A DNA stretch of 64,000 bases from Gordionus sp. m RMFG-2023 (Eukaryota; Nematomorpha; Gordioida; Chordodea; Parachordodidae): the NCBI RefSeq assembly GCF_954871325.1, contig NC_088775.1:93580904-93644903 (forward strand), written 5' to 3'. Shown here in pieces: positions 1-12,000 of the stretch. How positions within the stretch are numbered: the stretch's first letter is position 1; each line of letters begins with the position of its first letter. The notes below the pieces were generated by a model that had not been told where the DNA came from, did not search any database, and saw only the letters and a program-made list of their open reading frames with translations. The translations under genes were made by a program, and so were the position numbers.

Positions 1-3000
1 CTGGCCTGGCCTGGCCTGGCCTGGCCTGGCCTGGCCTGGCCTGGCCTGGCCTGGCCTGGCCTGGCCTGGCCTGGCCTGGCCTGGCCTGGCCTGGCCTGGC
101 CTGGCCTGGCCTGGCCTGGCCTGGCCTGGCCTGGCCTGGCCTGGCCTGGCCTGGCCTGGCCTGGCCTGGCCTGGCCTGGCCTGGCCTGGCCTGGCCTGGC
201 CTGGCCTGGCCTGGCCTGGCCTGGCCTGGCCTGGCCTGGCCTGGCCTGGCCTGGCCTGGCCTGGCCTGGCCTGGCCTGGCCTGGCCTGGCCTGGCCTGGC
301 CTGGCCTGGCCTGGCCTGGCCTGGCCTGGCCTGGCCTGGCCTGGCCTGGCCTGGCCTGGCCTGGCCTGGCCTGGCCTGGCCTGGCCTGGCCTGGCCTGGC
401 CTGGCCTGGCCTGGCCTGGCCTGGCCTGGCCTGGCCTGGCCTGGCCTGGCCTGGCCTGGCCTGGCCTGGCCTGGCCTGGCCTGGCCTGGCCTGGCCTGGC
501 CTGGCCTGGCCTGGCCTGGCCTGGCCTGGCCTGGCCTGGCCTGGCCTGGCCTGGCCTGGCCTGGCCTGGCCTGGCCTGGCCTGGCCTGGCCTGGCCTGGC
601 CTGGCCTGGCCTGGCCTGGCCTGGCCTGGCCTGGCCTGGCCTGGCCTGGCCTGGCCTGGCCTGGCCTGGCCTGGCCTGGCCTGGCCTGGCCTGGCCTGGC
701 CTGGCCTGGCCTGGCCTGGCCTGGCCTGGCCTGGCCTGGCCTGGCCTGGCCTGGCCTGGCCTGGCCTGGCCCTGGCCTGGCCTGGCCTGGCCTGGCCTGG
801 CCTGGCCCTGGCCTGGCCTGGCCTGGCCTGGCCTGGCCTGGCCTGGCCTGGCCTGGCCTGGCCTGGCCTGGCCTGGCCTGGCCTGGCCTGGCCTGGCCTG
901 GCCTGGCCTGGCCTGGCCTGGCCTGGCCTGGCCTGGCCTGGCCTGGCCTGGCCTGGCCTGGCCTGGCCTGGCCTGGCCTGGCCTGGCCTGGCCTGGCCTG
1001 GCCTGGCCTGGCCTGGCCTGGCCTGGCCTGGCCTGGCCTGGCCTGGCCTGGCCTGGCCTGGCCTGGCCTGGCTGGCCTGGCCTGGCCTGGCCTGGCCTGG
1101 CCTGGCCTGGCCTGGCCTGGCCTGGCCTGGCCTGGCCTGGCCTGGCCTGGCCTGGCCTGGCCTGGCCTGGCCTGGCCTGGCCTGGCCTGGCCTGGCCTGG
1201 CCTGGCCTGGCCTGGCCTGGCCTGGCCTGGCCTGGCCTGGCCTGGCCTGGCCTGGCCTGGCCTGGCCTGGCCTGGCCTGGCCTGGCCTGGCCTGGCCTGG
1301 CCTGGCCTGGCCTGGCCTGGCCTGGCCTGGCCTGGCCTGGCCTGGCCTGGCCTGGCCTGGCCTGGCCTGGCCTGGCCTGGCCTGGCCTGGCCTGGCCCTG
1401 GCCTGGCCTGGCCTGGCCTGGCCTGGCCTGGCCTGGCCTGGCCTGGCCTGGCCTGGCCTGGCCTGGCCTGGCCTGGCCTGGCCTGGCCTGGCCTGGCCTG
1501 GCCTGGCCTGGCCTGGCCTGGCCTGGCCTGGCCTGGCCTGGCCTGGCCTGGCCTGGCCTGGCCTGGCCTGGCCTGGCCTGGCCCTGGCCTGGCCTGGCCT
1601 GGCCTGGCCTGGCCTGGCCTGGCCTGGCCTGGCCTGGCCTGGCCTGGCCTGGCCTGGCCTGGCCTGGCCTGGCCTGGCCTGGCCTGGCCTGGCCTGGCCT
1701 GGCCCTGGCCTGGCCTGGCCTGGCCTGGCCTGGCCTGGCCCTGGCCTGGCCTGGCCTGGCCTGGCCTGGCCTGGCCTGGCCTGGCCTGGCCTGGCCTGGC
1801 CTGGCCTGGCCTGGCCTGGCCTGGCCTGGCCTGGCCTGGCCTGGCCTGGCCCTGGCCTGGCCTGGCCTGGCCTGGCCTGGCCTGGCCTGGCCTGGCCTGG
1901 CCTGGCCCTGGCCTGGCCTGGCCTGGCCTGGCCTGGCCTGGCCTGGCCTGGCCTGGCCTGGCCTGGCCTGGCCTGGCCTGGCCTGGCCTGGCCTGGCCTG
2001 GCCTGGCCTGGCCTGGCCTGGCCTGGCCTGGCCTGGCCTGGCCTGGCCTGGCCTGGCCTGGCCTGGCCTGGCCTGGCCTGGCCTGGCCTGGCCTGGCCTG
2101 GCCTGGCCTGGCCTGGCCTGGCCTGGCCTGGCCTGGCCTGGCCTGGCCTGGCCTGGCCTGGCCTGGCCTGGCCTGGCCTGGCCTGGCTGGCCTGGCCTGG
2201 CCCTGGCCTGGCCTGGCCTGGCCTGGCCTGGCCTGGCCTGGCCTGGCCTGGCCTGGCCTGGCCTGGCCTGGCCTGGCCTGGCCTGGCCTGGCCTGGCCTG
2301 GCCTGGCCTGGCCTGGCCTGGCCTGGCCTGGCCTGGCCTGGCCTGGCCTGGCCTGGCCTGGCCTGGCCTGGCCTGGCCTGGCCTGGCCTGGCCTGGCCCT
2401 GGCCTGGCCTGGCCTGGCCTGGCCTGGCCTGGCCCTGGCCTGGCCTGGCCTGGCCTGGCCTGGCCTGGCCTGGCCTGGCCTGGCCTGGCCTGGCCTGGCC
2501 TGGCCTGGCCTGGCCTGGCCTGGCCTGGCCTGGCCTGGCCCTGGCCTGGCCTGGCCTGGCCTGGCCTGGCCTGGCCTGGCCTGGCTGGCCTGGCCTGGCC
2601 TGGCCTGGCCTGGCCTGGCCCTGGCCTGGCCTGGCCTGGCCTGGCCTGGCCTGGCCTGGCCTGGCCTGGCCTGGCCTGGCCTGGCCTGGCCTGGCCTGGC
2701 CTGGCCTGGCCTGGCCTGGCCTGGCCTGGCCTGGCCCTGGCCTGGCCTGGCCTGGCCTGGCCTGGCCTGGCCTGGCCTGGCCTGGCCTGGCCTGGCCTGG
2801 CCTGGCCTGGCCTGGCCTGGCCTGGCCTGGCCTGGCCTGGCCTGGCCTGGCCTGGCCTGGCCTGGCCCTGGCCTGGCCTGGCCTGGCCTGGCCTGGCCTG
2901 GCCTGGCCTGGCCTGGCCTGGCCTGGCCTGGCCTGGCCTGGCCTGGCCTGGCCTGGCCTGGCCTGGCCTGGCCCTGGCCTGGCCTGGCCTGGCCTGGCCT

Positions 3001-6000
3001 GGCCTGGCCTGGCCCTGGCCTGGCCTGGCCCTGGCCTGGCCCTGGCCTGGCCTGGCCCTGGCCTGGCCTGGCCTGGCCTGGCCTGGCCTGGCCTGGCCTG
3101 GCCTGGCCTGGCCTGGCCTGGCCTGGCCTGGCCTGGCCTGGCCTGGCCTGGCCTGGCCCTGGCCTGGCCTGGCCTGGCCTGGCCTGGCCTGGCCTGGCCT
3201 GGCCTGGCCTGGCCTGGCCTGGCCCTGGCCTGGCCTGGCCTGGCCTGGCCTGGCCTGGCCTGGCCTGGCCTGGCCTGGCCTGGCCTGGCCTGGCCTGGCC
3301 CTGGCCTGGCCTGGCCCTGGCCTGGCCTGGCCTGGCCTGGCCTGGCCTGGCCTGGCCTGGCCTGGCCTGGCCTGGCCTGGCCCTGGCCTGGCCTGGCCTG
3401 GCCTGGCCTGGCCTGGCCTGGCCTGGCCTGGCCTGGCCTGGCCTGGCCTGGCCTGGCCTGGCCTGGCCTGGCCTGGCCTGGCCTGGCCTGGCCTGGCCTG
3501 GCCTGGCCTGGCCTGGCCTGGCCTGGCCTGGCCTGGCCTGGCCTGGCCTGGCCTGGCCTGGCCTGGCCTGGCCTGGCCTGGCCTGGCCTGGCCTGGCCTG
3601 GCCTGGCCTGGCCTGGCCTGGCCTGGCCTGGCCTGGCCTGGCCTGGCCTGGCCTGGCCTGGCCTGGCCTGGCCTGGCCCTGGCCTGGCCTGGCCCTGGCC
3701 TGGCCTGGCCTGGCCTGGCCTGGCCTGGCCTGGCCTGGCCTGGCCTGGCCTGGCCTGGCCTGGCCTGGCCTGGCCTGGCCTGGCCTGGCCTGGCCTGGCC
3801 TGGCCTGGCCTGGCCTGGCCTGGCCTGGCCTGGCCCTGGCCTGGCCTGGCCTGGCCTGGCCTGGCCTGGCCTGGCCTGGCCTGGCCTGGCCTGGCCTGGC
3901 CTGGCCTGGCCTGGCCTGGCCTGGCCTGGCCTGGCCTGGCCTGGCCTGGCCCTGGCCTGGCCTGGCCCTGGCCTGGCCTGGCCCTGGCCTGGCCTGGCCC
4001 TGGCCTGGCCTGGCCTGGCCTGGCCTGGCCTGGCCTGGCCTGGCCTGGCCTGGCCTGGCCTGGCCTGGCCTGGCCTGGCCTGGCCTGGCCTGGCCTGGCC
4101 TGGCCTGGCCTGGCCTGGCCTGGCCTGGCCTGGCCTGGCCTGGCCTGGCCTGGCCTGGCCTGGCCTGGCCTGGCCTGGCCTGGCCTGGCCTGGCCTGGCC
4201 TGGCCTGGCCTGGCCTGGCCTGGCCTGGCCTGGCCTGGCCTGGCCTGGCCTGGCCTGGCCTGGCCTGGCCTGGCCTGGCCTGGCCTGGCCTGGCTGGCCT
4301 GGCCTGGCCTGGCCTGGCCTGGCCTGGCCTGGCCTGGCCTGGCCTGGCCTGGCCTGGCCTGGCCTGGCCTGGCCTGGCCTGGCCTGGCCTGGCCTGGCCT
4401 GGCCTGGCCTGGCCTGGCCTGGCCTGGCCTGGCCTGGCCTGGCCTGGCCTGGCCTGGCCTGGCCTGGCCTGGCCTGGCCTGGCCTGGCCTGGCCTGGCCT
4501 GGCCTGGCCTGGCCTGGCCTGGCCTGGCCTGGCCTGGCCTGGCCTGGCCTGGCCTGGCCTGGCCTGGCCTGGCCTGGCCCTGGCCTGGCCTGGCCTGGCC
4601 TGGCCTGGCCTGGCCTGGCCTGGCCTGGCCTGGCCCTGGCCTGGCCTGGCCTGGCCTGGCCTGGCCTGGCCTGGCCTGGCCTGGCCTGGCCTGGCCTGGC
4701 CTGGCCTGGCCTGGCCTGGCCTGGCCTGGCCTGGCCTGGCCTGGCCTGGCCTGGCCTGGCCTGGCCTGGCCTGGCCTGGCCTGGCCTGGCCTGGCCTGGC
4801 CTGGCCTGGCCTGGCCTGGCCTGGCCTGGCCTGGCCTGGCCTGGCCTGGCCTGGCCTGGCCTGGCCTGGCCTGGCCTGGCCTGGCCTGGCCTGGCCTGGC
4901 CTGGCCTGGCCTGGCCTGGCCTGGCCTGGCCTGGCCTGGCCTGGCCTGGCCTGGCCTGGCCTGGCCTGGCCTGGCCTGGCCTGGCCTGGCCTGGCCTGGC
5001 CTGGCCTGGCCTGGCCTGGCCTGGCCTGGCCTGGCCTGGCCTGGCCTGGCCTGGCCTGGCCTGGCCTGGCCTGGCCCTGGCCTGGCCTGGCCTGGCCTGG
5101 CCTGGCCTGGCCTGGCCTGGCCTGGCCTGGCCTGGCCTGGCCTGGCCTGGCCTGGCCTGGCCTGGCCTGGCCTGGCCCTGGCCTGGCCTGGCCTGGCCTG
5201 GCCTGGCCTGGCCTGGCCTGGCCTGGCCTGGCCTGGCCTGGCCTGGCCTGGCCTGGCCTGGCCTGGCCTGGCCTGGCCTGGCCTGGCCTGGCCTGGCCTG
5301 GCCTGGCCTGGCCTGGCCTGGCCTGGCCTGGCCTGGCCTGGCCTGGCCTGGCCTGGCCTGGCCTGGCCTGGCCTGGCCTGGCCTGGCCTGGCCTGGCCTG
5401 GCCTGGCCTGGCCTGGCCTGGCCTGGCCTGGCCTGGCCTGGCCTGGCCTGGCCTGGCCTGGCCTGGCCTGGCCTGGCCTGGCCTGGCCTGGCCTGGCCTG
5501 GCCTGGCCTGGCCTGGCCTGGCCTGGCCTGGCCTGGCCTGGCCTGGCCTGGCCTGGCCTGGCCTGGCCTGGCCTGGCCTGGCCTGGCCTGGCCTGGCCTG
5601 GCCTGGCCTGGCCTGGCCTGGCCTGGCCTGGCCTGGCCTGGCCCTGGCCTGGCCTGGCCTGGCCTGGCCTGGCCCTGGCCTGGCCTGGCCTGGCCTGGCC
5701 TGGCCTGGCCTGGCCTGGCCTGGCCTGGCCCTGGCCTGGCCTGGCCTGGCCTGGCCTGGCCTGGCCTGGCCTGGCCTGGCCTGGCCCTGGCCTGGCCTGG
5801 CCTGGCCTGGCCTGGCCTGGCCTGGCCTGGCCTGGCCTGGCCTGGCCTGGCCTGGCCTGGCCTGGCCTGGCCTGGCCTGGCCTGGCCTGGCCTGGCCTGG
5901 CCTGGCCTGGCCTGGCCTGGCCTGGCCTGGCCTGGCCTGGCCTGGCCTGGCCTGGCCTGGCCTGGCCTGGCCTGGCCTGGCCTGGCCTGGCCTGGCCTGG

Positions 6001-9000
6001 CCTGGCCTGGCCTGGCCTGGCCTGGCCTGGCCTGGCCTGGCCTGGCCTGGCCTGGCCTGGCCTGGCCTGGCCTGGCCTGGCCTGGCCTGGCCTGGCCTGG
6101 CCTGGCCTGGCCTGGCCTGGCCTGGCCTGGCCCTGGCCTGGCCTGGCCTGGCCTGGCCTGGCCTGGCCTGGCCCTGGCCTGGCCTGGCCTGGCCTGGCCT
6201 GGCCCTGGCCTGGCCTGGCCTGGCCTGGCCTGGCCTGGCCTGGCCTGGCCTGGCCTGGCCTGGCCTGGCCTGGCCTGGCCTGGCCTGGCCTGGCCTGGCC
6301 TGGCCTGGCCTGGCCTGGCCTGGCCTGGCCTGGCCTGGCCTGGCCTGGCCTGGCCTGGCCTGGCCTGGCCTGGCCTGGCCTGGCCTGGCCTGGCCTGGCC
6401 TGGCCTGGCCTGGCCTGGCCTGGCCTGGCCTGGCCTGGCCTGGCCTGGCCTGGCCTGGCCTGGCCCTGGCCTGGCCTGGCCTGGCCTGGCCTGGCCTGGC
6501 CTGGCCTGGCCTGGCCTGGCCTGGCCTGGCCTGGCCTGGCCCTGGCCTGGCCTGGCCTGGCCTGGCCTGGCCTGGCCTGGCCTGGCCTGGCCTGGCCTGG
6601 CCTGGCCTGGCCTGGCCTGGCCCTGGCCTGGCCTGGCCTGGGCCTGGCCTGGCCTGGCCTGGCCTGGCCTGGCCTGGCCTGGCCTGGCCTGGCCTGGCCT
6701 GGCCTGGCCTGGCCTGGCCCTGGCCTGGCCTGGCCTGGCCTGGCCTGGCCTGGCCTGGCCTGGCCTGGCCTGGCCTGGCCTGGCCTGGCCTGGCCTGGCC
6801 TGGCCTGGCCTGGCCTGGCCTGGCCTGGCCTGGCCTGGCCTGGCCTGGCCTGGCCTGGCCTGGCCTGGCCTGGCCTGGCCTGGCCTGGCCTGGCCTGGCC
6901 TGGCCTGGCCTGGCCTGGCCTGGCCTGGCCTGGCCTGGCCTGGCCTGGCCTGGCCTGGCCTGGCCTGGCCTGGCCTGGCCTGGCCTGGCCTGGCCTGGCC
7001 TGGCCTGGCCCTGGCCTGGCCTGGCCTGGCCTGGCCTGGCCTGGCCTGGCCTGGCCTGGCCTGGCCTGGCCTGGCCTGGCCCTGGCCTGGCCTGGCCTGG
7101 CCTGGCCTGGCCTGGCCTGGCCTGGCCTGGCCTGGCCTGGCCTGGCCTGGCCTGGCCTGGCCTGGCCTGGCCTGGCCTGGCCTGGCCTGGCCTGGCCTGG
7201 CCTGGCCTGGCCTGGCCTGGCCTGGCCTGGCCTGGCCTGGCCTGGCCTGGCCTGGCCTGGCCTGGCCTGGCCTGGCCTGGCCTGGCCTGGCCTGGCCTGG
7301 CCTGGCCTGGCCTGGCCTGGCCTGGCCTGGCCTGGCCTGGCCTGGCCTGGCCTGGCCTGGCCTGGCCTGGCCTGGCCTGGCCTGGCCTGGCCTGGCCTGG
7401 CCTGGCCTGGCCTGGCCTGGCCTGGCCTGGCCTGGCCTGGCCTGGCCTGGCCTGGCCTGGCCTGGCCTGGCCTGGCCTGGCCTGGCCTGGCCTGGCCTGG
7501 CCTGGCCTGGCCTGGCCTGGCCTGGCCTGGCCTGGCCTGGCCTGGCCTGGCCTGGCCTGGCCTGGCCTGGCCTGGCCTGGCCTGGCCTGGCCCTGGCCTG
7601 GCCTGGCCTGGCCTGGCCTGGCCTGGCCTGGCCTGGCCTGGCCTGGCCTGGCCTGGCCTGGCCTGGCCTGGCCTGGCCTGGCCTGGCCTGGCCTGGCCTG
7701 GCCTGGCCTGGCCTGGCCCTGGCCTGGCCTGGCCTGGCCTGGCCTGGCCTGGCCTGGCCTGGCCTGGCCTGGCCTGGCCTGGCCTGGCCTGGCCTGGCCT
7801 GGCCCTGGCCTGGCCTGGCCTGGCCTGGCCTGGCCTGGCCTGGCCTGGCCTGGCCTGGCCTGGCCTGGCCTGGCCTGGCCTGGCCTGGCCTGGCCTGGCC
7901 TGGCCTGGCCTGGCCTGGCCTGGCCTGGCCTGGCCTGGCCTGGCCTGGCCTGGCCTGGCCTGGCCTGGCCTGGCCTGGCCTGGCCTGGCCTGGCCTGGCC
8001 TGGCCTGGCCTGGCCTGGCCTGGCCTGGCCTGGCCTGGCCCTGGCCTGGCCTGGCCTGGCCTGGCCTGGCCTGGCCTGGCCTGGCCTGGCCTGGCCTGGC
8101 CTGGCCTGGCCTGGCCTGGCCTGGCCTGGCCTGGCCTGGCCTGGCCTGGCCTGGCCTGGCCTGGCCTGGCCTGGCCTGGCCTGGCCTGGCCTGGCCTGGC
8201 CTGGCCTGGCCTGGCCTGGCCTGGCCTGGCCTGGCCTGGCCTGGCCTGGCCTGGCCTGGCCTGGCCTGGCCTGGCCTGGCCTGGCCTGGCCTGGCCTGGC
8301 CTGGCCTGGCCTGGCCTGGCCTGGCCTGGCCTGGCCTGGCCTGGCCCTGGCCTGGCCTGGCCTGGCCTGGCCTGGCCTGGCCTGGCCTGGCCTGGCCTGG
8401 CCTGGCCTGGCCTGGCCTGGCCTGGCCTGGCCTGGCCTGGCCTGGCCTGGCCTGGCCTGGCCTGGCCTGGCCTGGCCTGGCCTGGCCTGGCCTGGCCTGG
8501 CCTGGCCTGGCCTGGCCTGGCCTGGCCTGGCCTGGCCTGGCCTGGCCTGGCCTGGCCTGGCCTGGCCTGGCCTGGCCTGGCCTGGCCTGGCCTGGCCTGG
8601 CCTGGCCTGGCCTGGCCTGGCCTGGCCTGGCCTGGCCTGGCCTGGCCTGGCCTGGCCTGGCCTGGCCTGGCCTGGCCTGGCCTGGCCTGGCCTGGCCTGG
8701 CCTGGCCTGGCCTGGCCTGGCCTGGCCTGGCTGGCCTGGCCTGGCCTGGCCTGGCCTGGCCTGGCCTGGCCTGGCCTGGCCTGGCCTGGCCTGGCCTGGC
8801 CTGGCCTGGCCTGGCCTGGCCTGGCCTGGCCTGGCCTGGCCTGGCCTGGCCTGGCCTGGCCTGGCCTGGCCTGGCCTGGCCTGGCCTGGCCTGGCCTGGC
8901 CTGGCCTGGCCTGGCCTGGCCTGGCCTGGCCTGGCCTGGCCTGGCCTGGCCTGGCCTGGCCTGGCCTGGCCTGGCCTGGCCTGGCCTGGCCTGGCCTGGC

Positions 9001-12000
9001 CTGGCCTGGCCTGGCCTGGCCTGGCCTGGCCTGGCCTGGCCTGGCCTGGCCTGGCCTGGCCTGGCCTGGCCTGGCCTGGCCTGGCCTGGCCTGGCCTGGC
9101 CTGGCCTGGCCTGGCCTGGCCTGGCCTGGCCTGGCCTGGCCTGGCCTGGCCTGGCCTGGCCTGGCCTGGCCTGGCCTGGCCTGGCCTGGCCTGGCCTGGC
9201 CTGGCCTGGCCTGGCCTGGCCTGGCCTGGCCTGGCCTGGCCTGGCCTGGCCTGGCCTGGCCTGGCCTGGCCTGGCCTGGCCTGGCCTGGCCTGGCCTGGC
9301 CTGGCCTGGCCTGGCCTGGCCCTGGCCTGGCCTGGCCTGGCCTGGCCTGGCCTGGCCTGGCCTGGCCTGGCCTGGCCCTGGCCTGGCCTGGCCTGGCCTG
9401 GCCTGGCCTGGCCTGGCCTGGCCTGGCCTGGCCTGGCCTGGCCTGGCCTGGCCTGGCCTGGCCTGGCCTGGCCTGGCCTGGCCTGGCCTGGCCTGGCCTG
9501 GCCTGGCCTGGCCTGGCCTGGCCTGGCCTGGCCTGGCCTGGCCTGGCCTGGCCTGGCCTGGCCTGGCCTGGCCTGGCCTGGCCCTGGCCTGGCCTGGCCT
9601 GGCCTGGCCTGGCCTGGCCTGGCCTGGCCTGGCCTGGCCTGGCCTGGCCTGGCCTGGCCTGGCCTGGCCTGGCCTGGCCTGGCCTGGCCTGGCCTGGCCT
9701 GGCCTGGCCTGGCCTGGCCTGGCCTGGCCTGGCCTGGCCTGGCCTGGCCTGGCCTGGCCTGGCCTGGCCTGGCCTGGCCTGGCCTGGCCTGGCCTGGCCT
9801 GGCCTGGCCTGGCCTGGCCTGGCCTGGCCTGGCCTGGCCTGGCCTGGCCTGGCCTGGCCTGGCCTGGCCTGGCCTGGCCTGGCCTGGCCTGGCCTGGCCT
9901 GGCCTGGCCTGGCCTGGCCTGGCCTGGCCTGGCCTGGCCTGGCCTGGCCTGGCCTGGCCTGGCCTGGCCTGGCCTGGCCTGGCCTGGCCTGGCCTGGCCC
10001 TGGCCTGGCCTGGCCTGGCCTGGCCTGGCCTGGCCTGGCCTGGCCTGGCCTGGCCTGGCCTGGCCTGGCCTGGCCTGGCCTGGCCTGGCCTGGCCTGGCC
10101 TGGCCTGGCCTGGCCTGGCCTGGCCTGGCCTGGCCTGGCCCTGGCCTGGCCTGGCCTGGCCTGGCCTGGCCTGGCCTGGCCTGGCCTGGCCCTGGCCTGG
10201 CCTGGCCTGGCCTGGCCTGGCCCTGGCCTGGCCTGGCCTGGCCTGGCCTGGCCTGGCCTGGCCTGGCCTGGCCTGGCCTGGCCTGGCCTGGCCTGGCCTG
10301 GCCTGGCCTGGCCTGGCCTGGCCTGGCCTGGCCTGGCCTGGCCTGGCCTGGCCTGGCCTGGCCTGGCCTGGCCTGGCCTGGCCTGGCCTGGCCTGGCCTG
10401 GCCTGGCCCTGGCCTGGCCTGGCCTGGCCTGGCCTGGCCTGGCCTGGCCTGGCCTGGCCTGGCCTGGCCTGGCCTGGCCTGGCCTGGCCTGGCCTGGCCT
10501 GGCCTGGCCTGGCCTGGCCTGGCCCTGGCCTGGCCTGGCCTGGCCTGGCCTGGCCTGGCCTGGCCTGGCCTGGCCTGGCCTGGCCTGGCCCTGGCCTGGC
10601 CTGGCCTGGCCTGGCCTGGCCTGGCCTGGCCTGGCCCTGGCCTGGCCTGGCCTGGCCTGGCCTGGCCTGGCCTGGCCTGGCCTGGCCTGGCCTGGCCTGG
10701 CCTGGCCTGGCCTGGCCTGGCCTGGCCTGGCCTGGCCTGGCCTGGCCTGGCCTGGCCTGGCCTGGCCTGGCCTGGCCTGGCCTGGCCTGGCCTGGCCTGG
10801 CCTGGCCTGGCCTGGCCTGGCCTGGCCTGGCCTGGCCCTGGCCTGGCCTGGCCTGGCCTGGCCTGGCCTGGCCTGGCCTGGCCTGGCCTGGCCTGGCCTG
10901 GCCTGGCCTGGCCTGGCCTGGCCTGGCCTGGCCTGGCCTGGCCTGGCCTGGCCTGGCCTGGCCTGGCCTGGCCTGGCCTGGCCTGGCCTGGCCTGGCCTG
11001 GCCTGGCCTGGCCTGGCCTGGCCTGGCCTGGCCTGGCCTGGCCTGGCCTGGCCCTGGCCTGGCCTGGCCTGGCCTGGCCTGGCCTGGCCTGGCCTGGCCT
11101 GGCCTGGCCTGGCCTGGCCTGGCCTGGCCTGGCCTGGCCTGGCCTGGCCTGGCCTGGCCTGGCCTGGCCTGGCCTGGCCTGGCCTGGCCTGGCCTGGCCT
11201 GGCCTGGCCTGGCCTGGCCTGGCCTGGCCTGGCCTGGCCTGGCCTGGCCTGGCCTGGCCTGGCCTGGCCTGGCCTGGCCTGGCCTGGCCTGGCCTGGCCT
11301 GGCCTGGCCTGGCCTGGCCTGGCCTGGCCTGGCCTGGCCTGGCCTGGCCTGGCCTGGCCTGGCCTGGCCTGGCCTGGCCTGGCCTGGCCTGGCCTGGCCT
11401 GGCCTGGCCTGGCCTGGCCTGGCCTGGCCTGGCCTGGCCCTGGCCTGGCCTGGCCTGGCCTGGCCTGGCCTGGCCTGGCCTGGCCTGGCCTGGCCTGGCC
11501 TGGCCTGGCCTGGCCTGGCCTGGCCTGGCCTGGCCTGGCCTGGCCTGGCCTGGCCTGGCCTGGCCTGGCCTGGCCTGGCCTGGCCCTGGCCTGGCCTGGC
11601 CTGGCCTGGCCTGGCCTGGCCTGGCCTGGCCTGGCCTGGCCTGGCCTGGCCCTGGCCTGGCCTGGCCTGGCCTGGCCTGGCCTGGCCTGGCCTGGCCTGG
11701 CCTGGCCTGGCCTGGCCTGGCCTGGCCTGGCCTGGCCTGGCCTGGCCTGGCCTGGCCTGGCCTGGCCTGGCCTGGCCTGGCCTGGCCTGGCCTGGCCTGG
11801 CCTGGCCTGGCCTGGCCTGGCCTGGCCTGGCCTGGCCTGGCCTGGCCTGGCCTGGCCTGGCCTGGCCTGGCCTGGCCTGGCCTGGCCTGGCCTGGCCTGG
11901 CCTGGCCTGGCCTGGCCTGGCCTGGCCTGGCCTGGCCTGGCCTGGCCTGGCCTGGCCTGGCCTGGCCTGGCCTGGCCTGGCCCTGGCCTGGCCTGGCCTG